Made by a program: the position numbers and the translations under genes. Positions 42,592 through 52,148 of a stretch of DNA of 64,000 nt are shown here, piece after piece. The stretch lies in assembly GCF_007677725.1 (NCBI RefSeq), contig NZ_VEDF01000004.1, forward strand, positions 310,001-374,000. The letters run 5' to 3'. The DNA is from Pseudomonas sp. URMO17WK12:I11 (GTDB lineage Bacteria; Pseudomonadota; Gammaproteobacteria; Pseudomonadales; Pseudomonadaceae). Every line of letters starts with the position of its first letter. Position 1 is the stretch's first letter. A model generated the notes under the pieces. It was given only the letters and a program-made list of their open reading frames with translations, searched no databases and was not told the origin of the DNA.

Positions 42592-43230
42592 TCAGATACA
42601 CTCCGAATGGCTCTGCTTAGCCACTGATCGATGGGGTGATGTCGCTGTAATTTCGGCCATGAAAGAAGCAAAGTTTTCATCATCGACATAGTCGGCTCCC
42701 CAAAGCATGGAAGTCCGGACGTCCTTTAGTCCGCAATACCCCAAAATGCCATCAACCACCTGAGTTTGAAATGCTGCTTTGCTTCCGTGTCGGCAGAACG
42801 ATTCTTCGCCCGTTGTGATGGTGATAATGAGATGAACTGGGACAGGCTTCAGTCGCCCCGATGCTTTGCCATCACCCTGGTAGTCATAGGCCCATCCTGA
42901 TGTGAACACACGCTCAAACCAACCCTTCAAAAGCGCAGGAACAGTCCACCAGTAAATTGGAAAAACAAAGTAGACCATGTCAGCCTTGTCGAATCGTCGC
43001 TGCTCCCTGACCACATCTTCTGGCAGATCACCCTCGCCTCGGTAGTAAGACACATCAGCAGGTGTCATAGCCGAAATAAATCCTTCAGCATGAAGGTCAG
43101 CAACCTCTACAGAAATATCGGCATCTATCAGCGCCTCACGTACCTGCCGAACGATTGAGTGGGTGAGTGATTCGGTCATTGGATGTGCGGCAATGATCAG
43201 TGCATGCTGCTTTGACCTAGTAGGAGCCAT
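42592..43230 (-). CDS. flavodoxin-fold NAD(P)H:quinone oxidoreductase
   Basis: A 212-residue FMN/FAD enzyme of the NQO1/MdaB/KefF class: HALIIAAHPMTESLTHSI (flavin phosphate loop), VFPIYWWTVPALLKGWFERVFTSGWAYDY, and TITTGEESF (short excerpts). It reduces quinones by two electrons, protecting against redox cycling, and may serve the adjacent alcohol oxidation genes. Its promoter faces the 43.2-43.6 kb region. Confidence 0.88.
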   Translation of the reverse strand: MAPTRSKQHALIIAAHPMTESLTHSIVRQVREALIDADISVEVADLHAEGFISAMTPADVSYYRGEGDLPEDVVREQRRFDKADMVYFVFPIYWWTVPALLKGWFERVFTSGWAYDYQGDGKASGRLKPVPVHLIITITTGEESFCRHGSKAAFQTQVVDGILGYCGLKDVRTSMLWGADYVDDENFASFMAEITATSPHRSVAKQSHSECI

Positions 43231-43635
43231 TAAAAACCTCTGCGTTCATGTCACGGTATTTTCGCGCATTATCGAAAGGAAAGCGAAGCGCCTGCCTAAT
43301 CCCCAGGAATCTTGGCGCATGAGTCGCTCAAAAAAAATTCGGTGGGCGATGTTGGAGCTCCGTGAACCGATGGCCTTCTTTGACGGGCTCTACTCTCAAA
43401 CCACGTGAGACCCCGGCTAGGCCGCTCCAGCAGTGGGTTCTCATGCCACCACCCCATCGGAAAGAGCTGCAAGATTTTTGAAGGGGTACTTCGCTCACAC
43501 CGGTGATTAAGGGGGCGCACAGAGAATGGCCACCTGTGTCAGAGCATGCGGCTCAATCTGATGCGGTTTGGAGAGGCAACCGTCGAAGGGTAATGTCGCA
43601 GTGCGAGATAAGGGGGCCTAAGCCCCCCTCTCGAA
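43231..43635. other. intergenic region with terminator
   Basis: About 400 bases between the quinone reductase start and the end of the GMC gene. It contains the GC-rich hairpin at 43612-43627; no gene is supported. Confidence 0.45.
43612..43627 (-). terminator. hairpin terminator after the GMC gene
   Basis: GGGGGC/GCCCCC stem with a four-base loop, ten bases past the GMC stop; only a weak T-run follows on the minus strand. Confidence 0.6.
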
Positions 43636-45306
43636 TCAGGCGTGTTCAAGCTCTGCTTTATAAAATTTTGCATTGGAGGGCGGAAGTTGGTGCCCCAGAA
43701 TCATATCTGCGGCTTTTTCTGCGATCATGATGGTCGGAGCGTTGGTATTGCCGTTAGTAACCTCAGGCATTACCGACGCATCGACCACCCGCAAGCCGCG
43801 AACACCCTTAACGCGAAGCTGGCCGTCGACAACCGCATCACTGCCGCTACCCATCTTGCAGGTACCACAGAAGTGATACCCACTTTCCGCGTGGTCGCGG
43901 ATGAAGTCGTTAAGACCCTCATCATGCATCTCGGTTTTAAGCGGTTTCAACATCTTCCCGCGATACGGCCTGAAAGCGTCCTGCTCCATGATTTCGATGG
44001 TCGAACGGATGGCGTTTCGTGAATCGATCCAGTCCTGCTCATGGGTCAACCAGTTGGGCTGGATAAGAGGCGCATCTTCAGGATTAGCAGAGGCGAGATT
44101 CAGCCAGCCTCGGCTCTTTGGCCGTTGAGGGCCAAGGTGCACTTGGTAGCTGTGGCCTTCAGCAGCCATTCGCCCGCTGTACTCGGCAGCAACCCCCACG
44201 AAGTGGCACTGAACATCCGGCCAAGGCTTATCAGGGGTCGAGCGCAAGAAGCCTCCCGCCTCGAAGAAGTTCGAAGCACCCAAGCCCGTATGCTTCGCCA
44301 ACCACTCGGCGCCAATGGCTGCTTGCCTATGCAGCTTCAACTCCTTGTAGTACGAGACAGGCTTCAAACAGTCGTAGGCCACGATGTATTCAATATGATC
44401 ACCGAGGTTCCGGCCCACACCAGGCGAATTGCAGACTACCGGAATACCGTGTTTTTTGAGCTCGTCCTCTGGCCCTACGCCCGACAGCATAAGCAATTGG
44501 GGCGACTGGATGGCGCCCGCAGACAGGATGACCTCGCGATCACAGCGAATCACTTGTTCGCTGTTTTCACTACGCAGAGCAATGCCGACGGCTTTGTCTC
44601 CTTCAAACACCACGCGTCGCACCAGCGCACCTGTGATTACCGTTAGGTTCGGGCGGGTCATCGCTGGGTGAAGATAAGCACGAGCAGCACTCTCCCTTAC
44701 CCCATTGTGAACGGTCATATCCATGCGACCGAAACCCTCTTGGCGATAGGCGTTCTGGTCATTGACGTGCGCGTGGCCTGCTTCCTGGGCCGCTTCAAGG
44801 AACACCTGATACAGCGGGCTAGCTCCAAAGCCCTTGGTAACATGCAGTGGGCCAGAGCCACCCCGATACTCGCTTTCGCCTTGGTCGTAAGTTTCAGACT
44901 TCTTGAAGTATGGGAGACAGTGAGCGTAAGACCAGTGAGCCAGTTCTGGATCCGAAGCCCAGTTATCAAAGTCCATCGCGTTACCACGAATGTAGACCAT
45001 CCCGTTAATGGTCGATGAGCCGCCCAAAACCTTCCCCCTGAAGTAGGGTACGCGACGGTTGCGAAGCTCAGGCACAGGCTCAGTCAGGAACTGCCAATTA
45101 TAGGTTTTCCCCACCAGCGGATACGTAAGGGCAGCTGGCATTTGGATGCGGAAATCCCATTTCCGATCAGGCCCACCCGCCTCGATGACCAGCACCTTGA
45201 CGTTGGGATCTTCACTTAGACGGTTTGCCACAACACAACCGGCCGAGCCGGCGCCTACGATGATGTAGTCGTACCCGCCACCCTTCACTGCACTCATTTC
45301 GCTCAC
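43636..45306 (-). CDS. GMC-family FAD alcohol oxidase/dehydrogenase
   Basis: A 556-residue choline-dehydrogenase-like enzyme. FAD-binding GAGSAG (18-23) in [16 protein letters not shown] signature 1 [13 protein letters not shown], signature 2 [16 protein letters not shown], catalytic His in [11 protein letters not shown], and Asn in [16 protein letters not shown]. It oxidises an alcohol to an aldehyde with FAD and a quinone or oxygen acceptor. With the aldehyde dehydrogenase and APC permease encoded to the right it should feed one pathway. Divergent from the permease gene across 700 bases. Confidence 0.93.
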   Translation of the reverse strand: MSEMSAVKGGGYDYIIVGAGSAGCVVANRLSEDPNVKVLVIEAGGPDRKWDFRIQMPAALTYPLVGKTYNWQFLTEPVPELRNRRVPYFRGKVLGGSSTINGMVYIRGNAMDFDNWASDPELAHWSYAHCLPYFKKSETYDQGESEYRGGSGPLHVTKGFGASPLYQVFLEAAQEAGHAHVNDQNAYRQEGFGRMDMTVHNGVRESAARAYLHPAMTRPNLTVITGALVRRVVFEGDKAVGIALRSENSEQVIRCDREVILSAGAIQSPQLLMLSGVGPEDELKKHGIPVVCNSPGVGRNLGDHIEYIVAYDCLKPVSYYKELKLHRQAAIGAEWLAKHTGLGASNFFEAGGFLRSTPDKPWPDVQCHFVGVAAEYSGRMAAEGHSYQVHLGPQRPKSRGWLNLASANPEDAPLIQPNWLTHEQDWIDSRNAIRSTIEIMEQDAFRPYRGKMLKPLKTEMHDEGLNDFIRDHAESGYHFCGTCKMGSGSDAVVDGQLRVKGVRGLRVVDASVMPEVTNGNTNAPTIMIAEKAADMILGHQLPPSNAKFYKAELEHA

Positions 45307-46002
45307 CTTTTTGTTCGATTTTTCAACTGCCAGATCGGCAACACACGTCAGAAATTTGCGCTCTGAAGCTGGCCGGGCGGCACCTTAACCTGAGGAAAAT
45401 TCGGCGCGCCGTGCATAAACCGCGCGACGTCGACGATAGCTCTCTCCCAAATGCTTCAAAATGAGGCGAAAATCGCTCAAATCGCACCATTTTGACCCGG
45501 TTACAGCGCGACCTAGCTCAGCGCAGGACTGCCTGTTCGTCTTTTCAAACTACCAAGCAAAAAAGATCTTGTCTAAAAATATTTGTAGACGTAGATTTAA
45601 GGCCAGCCCAGCGTTGCCTGCGGTTCACAAAAATAAGAGGCATGAAAATGACAACGATCAACGTCATCAGACGTGTCGCAGTGGTGGCAGCCCAGAGTCC
45701 CCTCTTTCCGAGCGAATCTGAGGCGAATCATTACTGCTGTGATGTGCGCGAAGAGTCCGTCAAGGACGTCCAACACTGCGTACCAAAAATAAGAAAAACA
45801 GGCTCTCCTAGCAGCCTGATTGAGCAGATCGAGCGCTGCTCCTTCAATGCTCTCCTTCCCCTACTGCCCAGGCAGCCACTACGGCTGAATTTTCTTACGC
45901 AAACGAATGCTCAGACGGGCTGATCCAGCCGTACGACGTACGAACTTGCAGCAAGTCCAAACTTACCTTGGCGGCACCTCTGCATAGACGGGGATTAAAT
46001 GT
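45307..46002. other. divergent control region of GMC and permease genes
   Basis: About 700 bases. A rightward frame beginning at 45642 (MKMTTINVIRRVAVVAA...) follows AAGAGG and could be a short or truncated gene of about 93 codons ending at 45923, but its composition is not clearly coding. The two divergent promoters must be here. Confidence 0.4.
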
Positions 46003-47466
46003 ATGAGTTATTCAGAACCTGCAGGGCTTAGCATGACAGCCCCTAAACAGCACCAGCCAGCGCAGCGTCTGCGCGGCAATCTCGGCACGTTCGACATCGT
46101 GTTCACAGTGCTCGCGTACAACGCCCCCTTGACCATCATCATTGGGTTGATCCCAGTGATTATTGGCATGGGTAACGGTCTGGGCGCCCCCCTCACCTAC
46201 CTGGCGGCGGGCGGCTTGATGCTTCTTTTCGCCGTTGGCTTCACAACGATGGCTCGGCACGTGCCCAATGCGGGAGCGTATTACGCATATATCACTGCTG
46301 GCCTGGGTCGCTCTCTAGGGTTAGGCAGTGCCTTCATGGCGATCTTGGCTTATACGTTCATGCTGGTTGGGGCGTATCTCTATGTCGGGGTCACCTTCTC
46401 GACCATTTCACTCTCGTGGATCGGTCTGGAGACGCTGCCTTGGTGGCAGTGGTCGTTAGGTTTTGCCGCTATCGTGGCGGTGCTTGGCCACTTCCGCATA
46501 TCGCTTTCTGCAAAGCTTTTGTCCTTGGCTCTTGTCTGCGAAGTGATCATTACCTTTGTCTGGGAAGCCGCCGTGTTCCAAGACGGAGGAGCCAACGGCT
46601 TATCACTGTCGTGGCTGACCCCCCAAGCATTGACCTCCGGATCGATTGGCTTGGCAGTACTCTTCGGCGTTACGTGCTTCGCAGGCTTCGAAGCCACTGC
46701 TGTGTTTCGTGAGGAGGCCCGCAATCCGGAAGTCACTATTCCCCGGGCGACCTACATTTCGATTATTGCCATGTCAGTGTTGTTCGCCTCAGCTACCCTG
46801 TGTTTCATCCTTGGATGGGGGCCGGAAGTAGCTCTAGATAAATCGATCAACGATCCAGTTAATGCCGGCATGGGCGTCATCGAGGCCTACTTGGGGAACG
46901 TGGGGGTCAGCATCGTCCACACGCTGGTATGCACCAGCATCTTCGCCTGCGTACTCGCAATCCACAACATCCTGGCTCGGTACATCTACTCCCTGAGCGT
47001 TGACGGCGTCCTGTTCAAATCACTGAGCACCGTCCACCCGACTCATGATTCGCCGTATCGCGCCTCAGGAATGGTTGCCATCATCACCGTACTCAGCATG
47101 TTCGCCGCCATTTATTCAGGTGTTGAACCCTACTCGGGTTACTCGTCCCTAGTGGGCATCGCCGGTTATACGCTGCTGATACTCCAGATCCTGACCTCGG
47201 TCGCGGTCATCGTGTTCTTCATCAAGACGCCCAACAGTGTGAGCGCGATGAAGACCAAGGTAGCTCCCGCTCTTGCACTAGTCGGCCTGTCTACGACCGC
47301 CTGGTTGGCAACCCAGAACATCGGTTTGCTCACAGGTAGCGAAAGCGTAGCCATGATCTTGCTAGCGTTTCTCTTTGGATCTTTGGTGTTCGGCTGCATC
47401 TACGCCATTTGGCTAGAACGCTCATCGCCCCTGGTCTACAGAGCGATAGGACGTCAGGTGATCTAA
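46003..47466 (+). CDS. APC-family amino acid/amine permease
   Basis: A 487-residue inner-membrane transporter with about 12 hydrophobic segments. The N-terminal segment carries the APC discontinuous helix (TVLAYNAPLTIIIGLIPVIIGMGNG; excerpt), followed by PNAGAYYAYITAGLGR and TCFAGFEATAVFREEARNPEVTIPRA. The substrate is probably an amino acid or amine. It lies 64 bases before the aldehyde dehydrogenase gene and is likely cotranscribed with it. Confidence 0.92.
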   Translation: MSYSEPAGLSMTAPKQHQPAQRLRGNLGTFDIVFTVLAYNAPLTIIIGLIPVIIGMGNGLGAPLTYLAAGGLMLLFAVGFTTMARHVPNAGAYYAYITAGLGRSLGLGSAFMAILAYTFMLVGAYLYVGVTFSTISLSWIGLETLPWWQWSLGFAAIVAVLGHFRISLSAKLLSLALVCEVIITFVWEAAVFQDGGANGLSLSWLTPQALTSGSIGLAVLFGVTCFAGFEATAVFREEARNPEVTIPRATYISIIAMSVLFASATLCFILGWGPEVALDKSINDPVNAGMGVIEAYLGNVGVSIVHTLVCTSIFACVLAIHNILARYIYSLSVDGVLFKSLSTVHPTHDSPYRASGMVAIITVLSMFAAIYSGVEPYSGYSSLVGIAGYTLLILQILTSVAVIVFFIKTPNSVSAMKTKVAPALALVGLSTTAWLATQNIGLLTGSESVAMILLAFLFGSLVFGCIYAIWLERSSPLVYRAIGRQVI

Positions 47467-47530
47467 CTCGTAGCGGGCTGCGATCGACTGCAGCCCAACA
47501 ACGCCACCTTAGGAATGGAAGTTAAGCAAC

Positions 47531-48964
47531 ATGCAGAAGTACTCGACATTCTTCATCGGCGGGCAGTGGGTAGCACCTGCGTCGTCCACCTTCTCGCGAC
47601 TCGCAGTGATTGATCCAGCAACAGAGGAAGCATTCGCCGAGATCGCGATGGGCACCAAAGAAGACGTGGATCTCGCCGTCCAAGCAGCTTCCAAAGCGTT
47701 CGAAACTTTCTCCCAGACTACCGTCGAGCAGCGCATTAACCTGCTGGATGGGGTTCGACGCGGTTTGGAGGAGCGTCGTGAGGACATTGCCCAGATCATC
47801 AGCCGTGAAATGGGCGCGCCGATCACGTTTGCTCGCGAAGCACAAACCTTTACCTGCATCGCTCACGTAGAAGCGATGATCGATATCCTTCGCAGCTATA
47901 AATTCGAGGAATCGCTTGGCACCACGCAGATCCTCAAAGAGCCTATCGGGGTAGTAGGTCTGGTTACACCGTGGAACTGGCCGCTCAATCAAATCATCTG
48001 CAAAGTGATTCCCGCGATCGCTGCCGGTTGCACTGTCGTGCTCAAGCCCAGTGAGATCGCTCCTCTCGATGCCATCATCTTCGCCGAGATCCTTGAACAT
48101 GCGGGCGTCCCTGCCGGGGTATTCAACCTGGTAAACGGCGACGGGCCAACGGTTGGGGACGCTATTTCCCGCCACCCGGATATTCAGATGGTGTCCTTCA
48201 CCGGTTCGACCCGTGCAGGCATTCAGGTGGCCAAGTCCGCTGCAGATACTGTCAAGCGAGTGACCCAGGAACTCGGTGGCAAATCTGCAAATATCATTCT
48301 GCGCGGAGCGGATCTGGAACAGGCTGTGGCTACAGGTGTCACCGTCTGCCTCAGCAACAGTGGACAGTCCTGTGACGCGCCTACCCACATGCTCGTTCCT
48401 GCGGAGCACTACGAACAGGCCCTGGCGATCGCAGCCAAGGTCGCGAATGAGGCCATCGTTGGCCTTCCAAGCGACCCTGCAACCGAGTACGGCCCGCTTG
48501 CCAGCCGCATGCAGTTCGATAAAGTTCAGACCCTGATCGAATCTGGTGTCAAAGAAGGCGCACGCCTGGTCGCCGGCGGCCTGGGTCGCCCTGACCATCT
48601 GCAGGTCGGTTTCTACGCTAAGCCGACAATTTTCGCAGACGTAACTCAAGAGATGGCGATTGTACGTGAAGAAATCTTCGGCCCCGTGCTGGTGATCTCG
48701 TCCTACGACACCGAGAAACAGGCGATCGAATTCGCCAACTCCGGTCTCTACGGTCTGGCGGCGTATGTGCAGTCCAACGACAAAGCAAAGGCCAACGCTG
48801 TCGCTAGGCAACTGCGGGCAGGTTCGGTGTTTGTAAATTATCCGGACTGGGACGTGATGGCTCCATTCGGCGGCTATAAGCAGTCTGGGAATGGTCGGGA
48901 AGGAGGGCCGCACGCCCTTACGGAGTATCTGGAAGTAAAAGCAATCGTTGGCTACGGCGCTTAA
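47531..48964 (+). CDS. NAD(P)-dependent aldehyde dehydrogenase
   Basis: A 477-residue class of ALDH. Catalytic Cys281 in NSGQSCDAP, general base Glu247 in QELGGK, oxyanion Asn149 in TPWNWP, and the FTGST nucleotide-binding turn (223-227). It oxidises the aldehyde made by the GMC enzyme to the acid. The ATG follows AGGAATGG. The complement of this gene is also open over most of its length, a frame effect and not a gene. Confidence 0.95.
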   Translation: MQKYSTFFIGGQWVAPASSTFSRLAVIDPATEEAFAEIAMGTKEDVDLAVQAASKAFETFSQTTVEQRINLLDGVRRGLEERREDIAQIISREMGAPITFAREAQTFTCIAHVEAMIDILRSYKFEESLGTTQILKEPIGVVGLVTPWNWPLNQIICKVIPAIAAGCTVVLKPSEIAPLDAIIFAEILEHAGVPAGVFNLVNGDGPTVGDAISRHPDIQMVSFTGSTRAGIQVAKSAADTVKRVTQELGGKSANIILRGADLEQAVATGVTVCLSNSGQSCDAPTHMLVPAEHYEQALAIAAKVANEAIVGLPSDPATEYGPLASRMQFDKVQTLIESGVKEGARLVAGGLGRPDHLQVGFYAKPTIFADVTQEMAIVREEIFGPVLVISSYDTEKQAIEFANSGLYGLAAYVQSNDKAKANAVARQLRAGSVFVNYPDWDVMAPFGGYKQSGNGREGGPHALTEYLEVKAIVGYGA

Positions 48965-49065
48965 CGTCCCAAACCGTGGCCGGCGCTCGTTTGATGCCCG
49001 GCCCTGGTTCTGATCGCCAGCGTCGACCCGAAGCGTGAGTTAGGTAGAATAGGAAGTCGGCTCCA

Positions 49066-49875
49066 ATGTATTCCTATGAGGACTCAATGATCAGTGGTGT
49101 AAACCATCCCCAGCGCTTAACCATGTTCGCTCTGCGCTCGGAGCAGACGTTCGGCGTTGAATCCGTGATAGCAAGATTGCGCACGGCCATCGATCTTGGG
49201 TTTCTCCAGCACGGGGAGATGCTTCCTAAAGAAGCGCTGCTCGCCAAAGAGCTTCATGTGACAGCCTTTACGTTAAGAGAAGCGCTGGCTCAGCTCCGGG
49301 CAGAAGGCATGGTGGACACGAAGCCTGGCCGAGGTGGTGGAACGTTTGTTAACCATGCTTCAAGGCTTGTGAGAGGTAAAGCTACCTCACGGCTGCGAGA
49401 GCTGTCGGCTGTGGCACTTAGGGACTTGGCAGACTGGAAGGCGATGCTTTTAGGAGAGTCCGCAGAGCTCGCAGCTACGAGAGCTTCACCGTCGAACATC
49501 GCTCGGCTCGTTGGGTATAAGGCAAGGATCGCCGATGCCAAGGATGCTTTGACAGCTTGCCGAGCCCACGCTCGATTTGACGTCGAGCTTGCATCTGTAG
49601 CTCAGTCCGTTCGACTGAGTGCTGCAGCACTACAGATTTATGAAGACTTCGGATGGTTACTGGCCCTGGCCCACGAAGAACAAGAATATACCGATCTGTG
49701 CGCCGCCACTGTCGGAGAAGTTCTTGAGAGAATCACCCAAGGTGAAGGCATAGAAGCCGGGAACGTGGCACGGTCACGGACTCGCGTGTCTTTTGACAAT
49801 CTCGTACGTTTAAGATTGAAGCTGATTGCCGAAGGCGCAGAGAATATCTTAGGCGAAAAGTTAGAGACCGCGTAA
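49066..49875 (+). CDS. GntR/FadR-family transcriptional regulator
   Basis: A 269-residue regulator: winged helix-turn-helix (about 28-95, VESVIARLRTAIDLGFLQHGEMLPKEALLAKEL; TLREALAQLRAEGMV; PGRGGGTFV) and a helical FCD-like C-terminal domain with Asp and His residues that may bind metal. The stop codon TAA shares one base with the ATG of the Cache-domain gene. It probably controls the permease/ALDH/GMC genes. In-frame Mets at residues 8 and 20 are possible starts. Confidence 0.85.
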   Translation: MYSYEDSMISGVNHPQRLTMFALRSEQTFGVESVIARLRTAIDLGFLQHGEMLPKEALLAKELHVTAFTLREALAQLRAEGMVDTKPGRGGGTFVNHASRLVRGKATSRLRELSAVALRDLADWKAMLLGESAELAATRASPSNIARLVGYKARIADAKDALTACRAHARFDVELASVAQSVRLSAAALQIYEDFGWLLALAHEEQEYTDLCAATVGEVLERITQGEGIEAGNVARSRTRVSFDNLVRLRLKLIAEGAENILGEKLETA

Positions 49876-50549
49876 TGTTGAAGCCGTTGGTAGACTCAGC
49901 TAGTGCTGTTTTTGACTCAACCTTCACCGAGCTAGAAAAGCTTGCGAGTCGGTTTGAGCTTCTGATTTCGAGCTCGAAGAACACTAAGAAAAGCATTAGT
50001 GAGTCGGGGCTGTCAAAAATTCGCCCGGACATGGTTCGATCCCTAACCAGCGTGGGAGTTTATGCCTATGCGCTGGGCATCGTTCTTGATGAAGGTGTAA
50101 TTGAGGATTCGCCGTTTTGGCTGAACTGGATTGAGATCGACTCGGATGGCATCATCAATGATGACTCGAATATCAGGTACCCATGGCGCGGAAATTTCTA
50201 TGAGTACCCAAATGCCGATTGGATGGTGATCCCTAAGACTCAGCGCTGCCCAGCAATTGTGGGCCCTTATGTTGACTTCGATAAACACATCATTACGCTC
50301 GCAACACCAATAGTTGTACAAGACCGATTTCTAGGTGTAAGCGCCGCCGACATCCGTTTAAGCGATTTCGAAAGAATCGTGGCCACCCCGCTTTCACGCA
50401 TAGGCCGAGACTGTCTGCTCTGTAATCATGAGGGACGGGTAGTGGTATCCAATACAGCCAGTGCTCCCGTAGGCTCTCTAAACCCGGCATATTTGGGTGC
50501 GGGCGAAACCGTATCGACAACCGGCTGGAGAGCAATCATTCTAGATTGA
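49875..50549 (+). CDS. soluble Cache (PDC) sensor-domain protein
   Basis: A 224-residue protein without a signal peptide or membrane segment. It contains a Cache/PDC core: GVYAYALGIVLD, WLNWIEIDSDG, FYEYPNADWMVIPK, GPYVDF, HIITLATPIVVQDRFLGVSAADIRL. Such domains normally sit outside the membrane in chemoreceptors; here it would be cytoplasmic and is translationally coupled to the GntR gene (overlap TAATG), so it may be the ligand-sensing partner of that regulator. Confidence 0.75.
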   Translation: MLKPLVDSASAVFDSTFTELEKLASRFELLISSSKNTKKSISESGLSKIRPDMVRSLTSVGVYAYALGIVLDEGVIEDSPFWLNWIEIDSDGIINDDSNIRYPWRGNFYEYPNADWMVIPKTQRCPAIVGPYVDFDKHIITLATPIVVQDRFLGVSAADIRLSDFERIVATPLSRIGRDCLLCNHEGRVVVSNTASAPVGSLNPAYLGAGETVSTTGWRAIILD

Positions 50550-50786
50550 AAGAGCAGCTTGTCGCTTCCTTTCAGCAGTAGGTCTTACACGGGCTACGAC
50601 GGACAAATTCCTGATTAATAGCAACCCATAAGTGTCTATAGAACGAGCAACAAAATCGTACGCCCAAAATACTGACTACCGGGTATGATTTTACGATACC
50701 TAGTGTTCATTTATTCCGCAGGACGCTGGGCTACGCGAGTACCTTTGAGCAACTGAAATCTGCCAACAACATAATAGGATAAAAAT

Positions 50787-51518
50787 GTGAAGACCAAATT
50801 TGGCATTATTACAGCTTCGATTCTCAGCTTCTCCTCCGGCATTGTCAGTGCCGCTGAGTTGAATGATGATTTTTCGATCGCACTGACGGCTGGCGTATTC
50901 AGCGACTATTGGTCACGAGGTGTGTCGCAAACCAAAGGTGATCCTGCGCTGCAGGCCTCGGCGACCCTTATCCATTCCAGCGGTTTGTATGCGGGCGTAT
51001 GGTCTTCGAATGTAGACTTCGGCAACGGCAGCAAGACTCGACAAGAAATCGACTATTACGCGGGGTACTTCTGGCAGATATCAGATGATATTTCTCTAGA
51101 CCTAGCCTATTACAAATATGAATACCCCAGACAGTCTCTCTCGAATTACTCTGAATACTATGCAAAATTAACCGCATATGGCTTCAACGTAGGCGGATAC
51201 TATTCAGACGATCTAAATGATGATCAGAGCTACCTTTATAGCTTTGCAGGCTACACCGCCAATCTTCCCCACGAGGTCAAGTTAGACCTAACCTACGGAA
51301 AGGTCGACTACAAAGATCCTGTTTTTGTAAATGGCAGTGGTCAGTCTCGCGACAGTTATAATCTATGGCTAGCCAAGGTCAGCAAACCACTCTATGGCTT
51401 CGTATGGTCTGCCGCGTACGGTGATACAGATCTCTCCAGACAAGAGTGCATGAACTTCAATGGTTATGACGACATCTGCTCAAGCACGGTAATTTTCGGC
51501 GTCGAAAAGTCCTTCTAA
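50787..51518 (+). CDS. TorF-family outer-membrane porin
   Basis: A 243-residue protein with a signal peptide (MKTKFGIITASILSFSSGIVSAAE, excerpted; cleavage after SAA) and beta-barrel strands of the TorF/Gcw_chp type: SDYWSRGVSQTKGDPALQAS, GLYAGVWSSNVDFG, YYAGYFWQ and a final aromatic Phe. It starts with GTG after AGGATAAAA. It probably passes the substrate of the neighbouring pathway across the outer membrane. Confidence 0.88.
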   Translation: MKTKFGIITASILSFSSGIVSAAELNDDFSIALTAGVFSDYWSRGVSQTKGDPALQASATLIHSSGLYAGVWSSNVDFGNGSKTRQEIDYYAGYFWQISDDISLDLAYYKYEYPRQSLSNYSEYYAKLTAYGFNVGGYYSDDLNDDQSYLYSFAGYTANLPHEVKLDLTYGKVDYKDPVFVNGSGQSRDSYNLWLAKVSKPLYGFVWSAAYGDTDLSRQECMNFNGYDDICSSTVIFGVEKSF

Positions 51519-51525
51519 ACCGAAC

Positions 51526-51547
51526 GGGAGGGCATTCTTGCCCTCCC
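51526..51547 (+). terminator. hairpin after the TorF porin
   Basis: Eight-base-pair stem GGGAGGGC/GCCCTCCC around a six-base loop, six bases past the stop. There is no T-run. Confidence 0.65.
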
Positions 51548-52148
51548 CTCCCCTGCATCAGGGTGTTCGCACATGTTTATGAATCTCTGCCCCCTAGGCC
51601 AACAAGCCAAAATGGCTTCGAGGCCAGGCGCATAGCATGAGCACCGCATGCAACGGCGCACAAGGCGCCTAAATGCTCAGCTGAGCCCAATCGTTCACCC
51701 ATTGGCAAAACTCGCAGCCGGAAACGACGCGTAAATTTTAGTCGGTGTAGGGGTATGGTCTAGGTGACGTACGGCTGGAGCTCGCTAGCTCGTGCTTGCT
51801 CGGAGTCGATTCGAACTCGCTGGGCCGACCAGTGATAGAGGCTGGCATTCGCATGCCCCAATATCAGCGTTGGCAGATGCCGCCTGGGATGAAAAGGCTA
51901 TAGGGTTTGAGACCAGCCCAAACGCTCGCTTTGGGTTTGCGAGCATCCGAGATTTCTCATAGCTCCAGTCGCAGCGTTTTGGCCCATCCATGGGAATGCG
52001 ATGGCACCCTCAATTCACATCCAGCCCCAGCTTAAAAACCCATCATGCATATTTCAAAACCTAGTGGTATCATTTTCTGACCACTCGGTATTTTTGCTAT
52101 TCCCCTCCCCTAGCAATGCCGAGCCTTCCATTGCAGTCAGGCCCCCAC
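51548..52148. other. intergenic region
   Basis: About 600 bases, no supported gene. Near 52056-52093 it carries AT-rich sequence with TGGTAT/ACCACT words before the ABC-F start. I see no tRNA or other structured RNA. Confidence 0.4.

Noticed and set aside
45492-45923. 143-codon plus-strand frame in the GMC/permease promoter region
   Set aside because: Its N-terminal half overlaps a promoter-like region; only the part from 45642 has a possible site, and its composition is not convincing.
47522-48913. 463-codon open frame on the minus strand
   Set aside because: Exactly opposite the aldehyde dehydrogenase gene, whose motifs are complete; the antisense frame shows no family and is a side effect of GC-rich codons.
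51800-51830. Second tRNA fragment (TTCGAAC near 51810) as the right att site
   Set aside because: The flanking bases do not match the tRNA-Ser 3' end at 5066-5089, and no tRNA stem can be formed.
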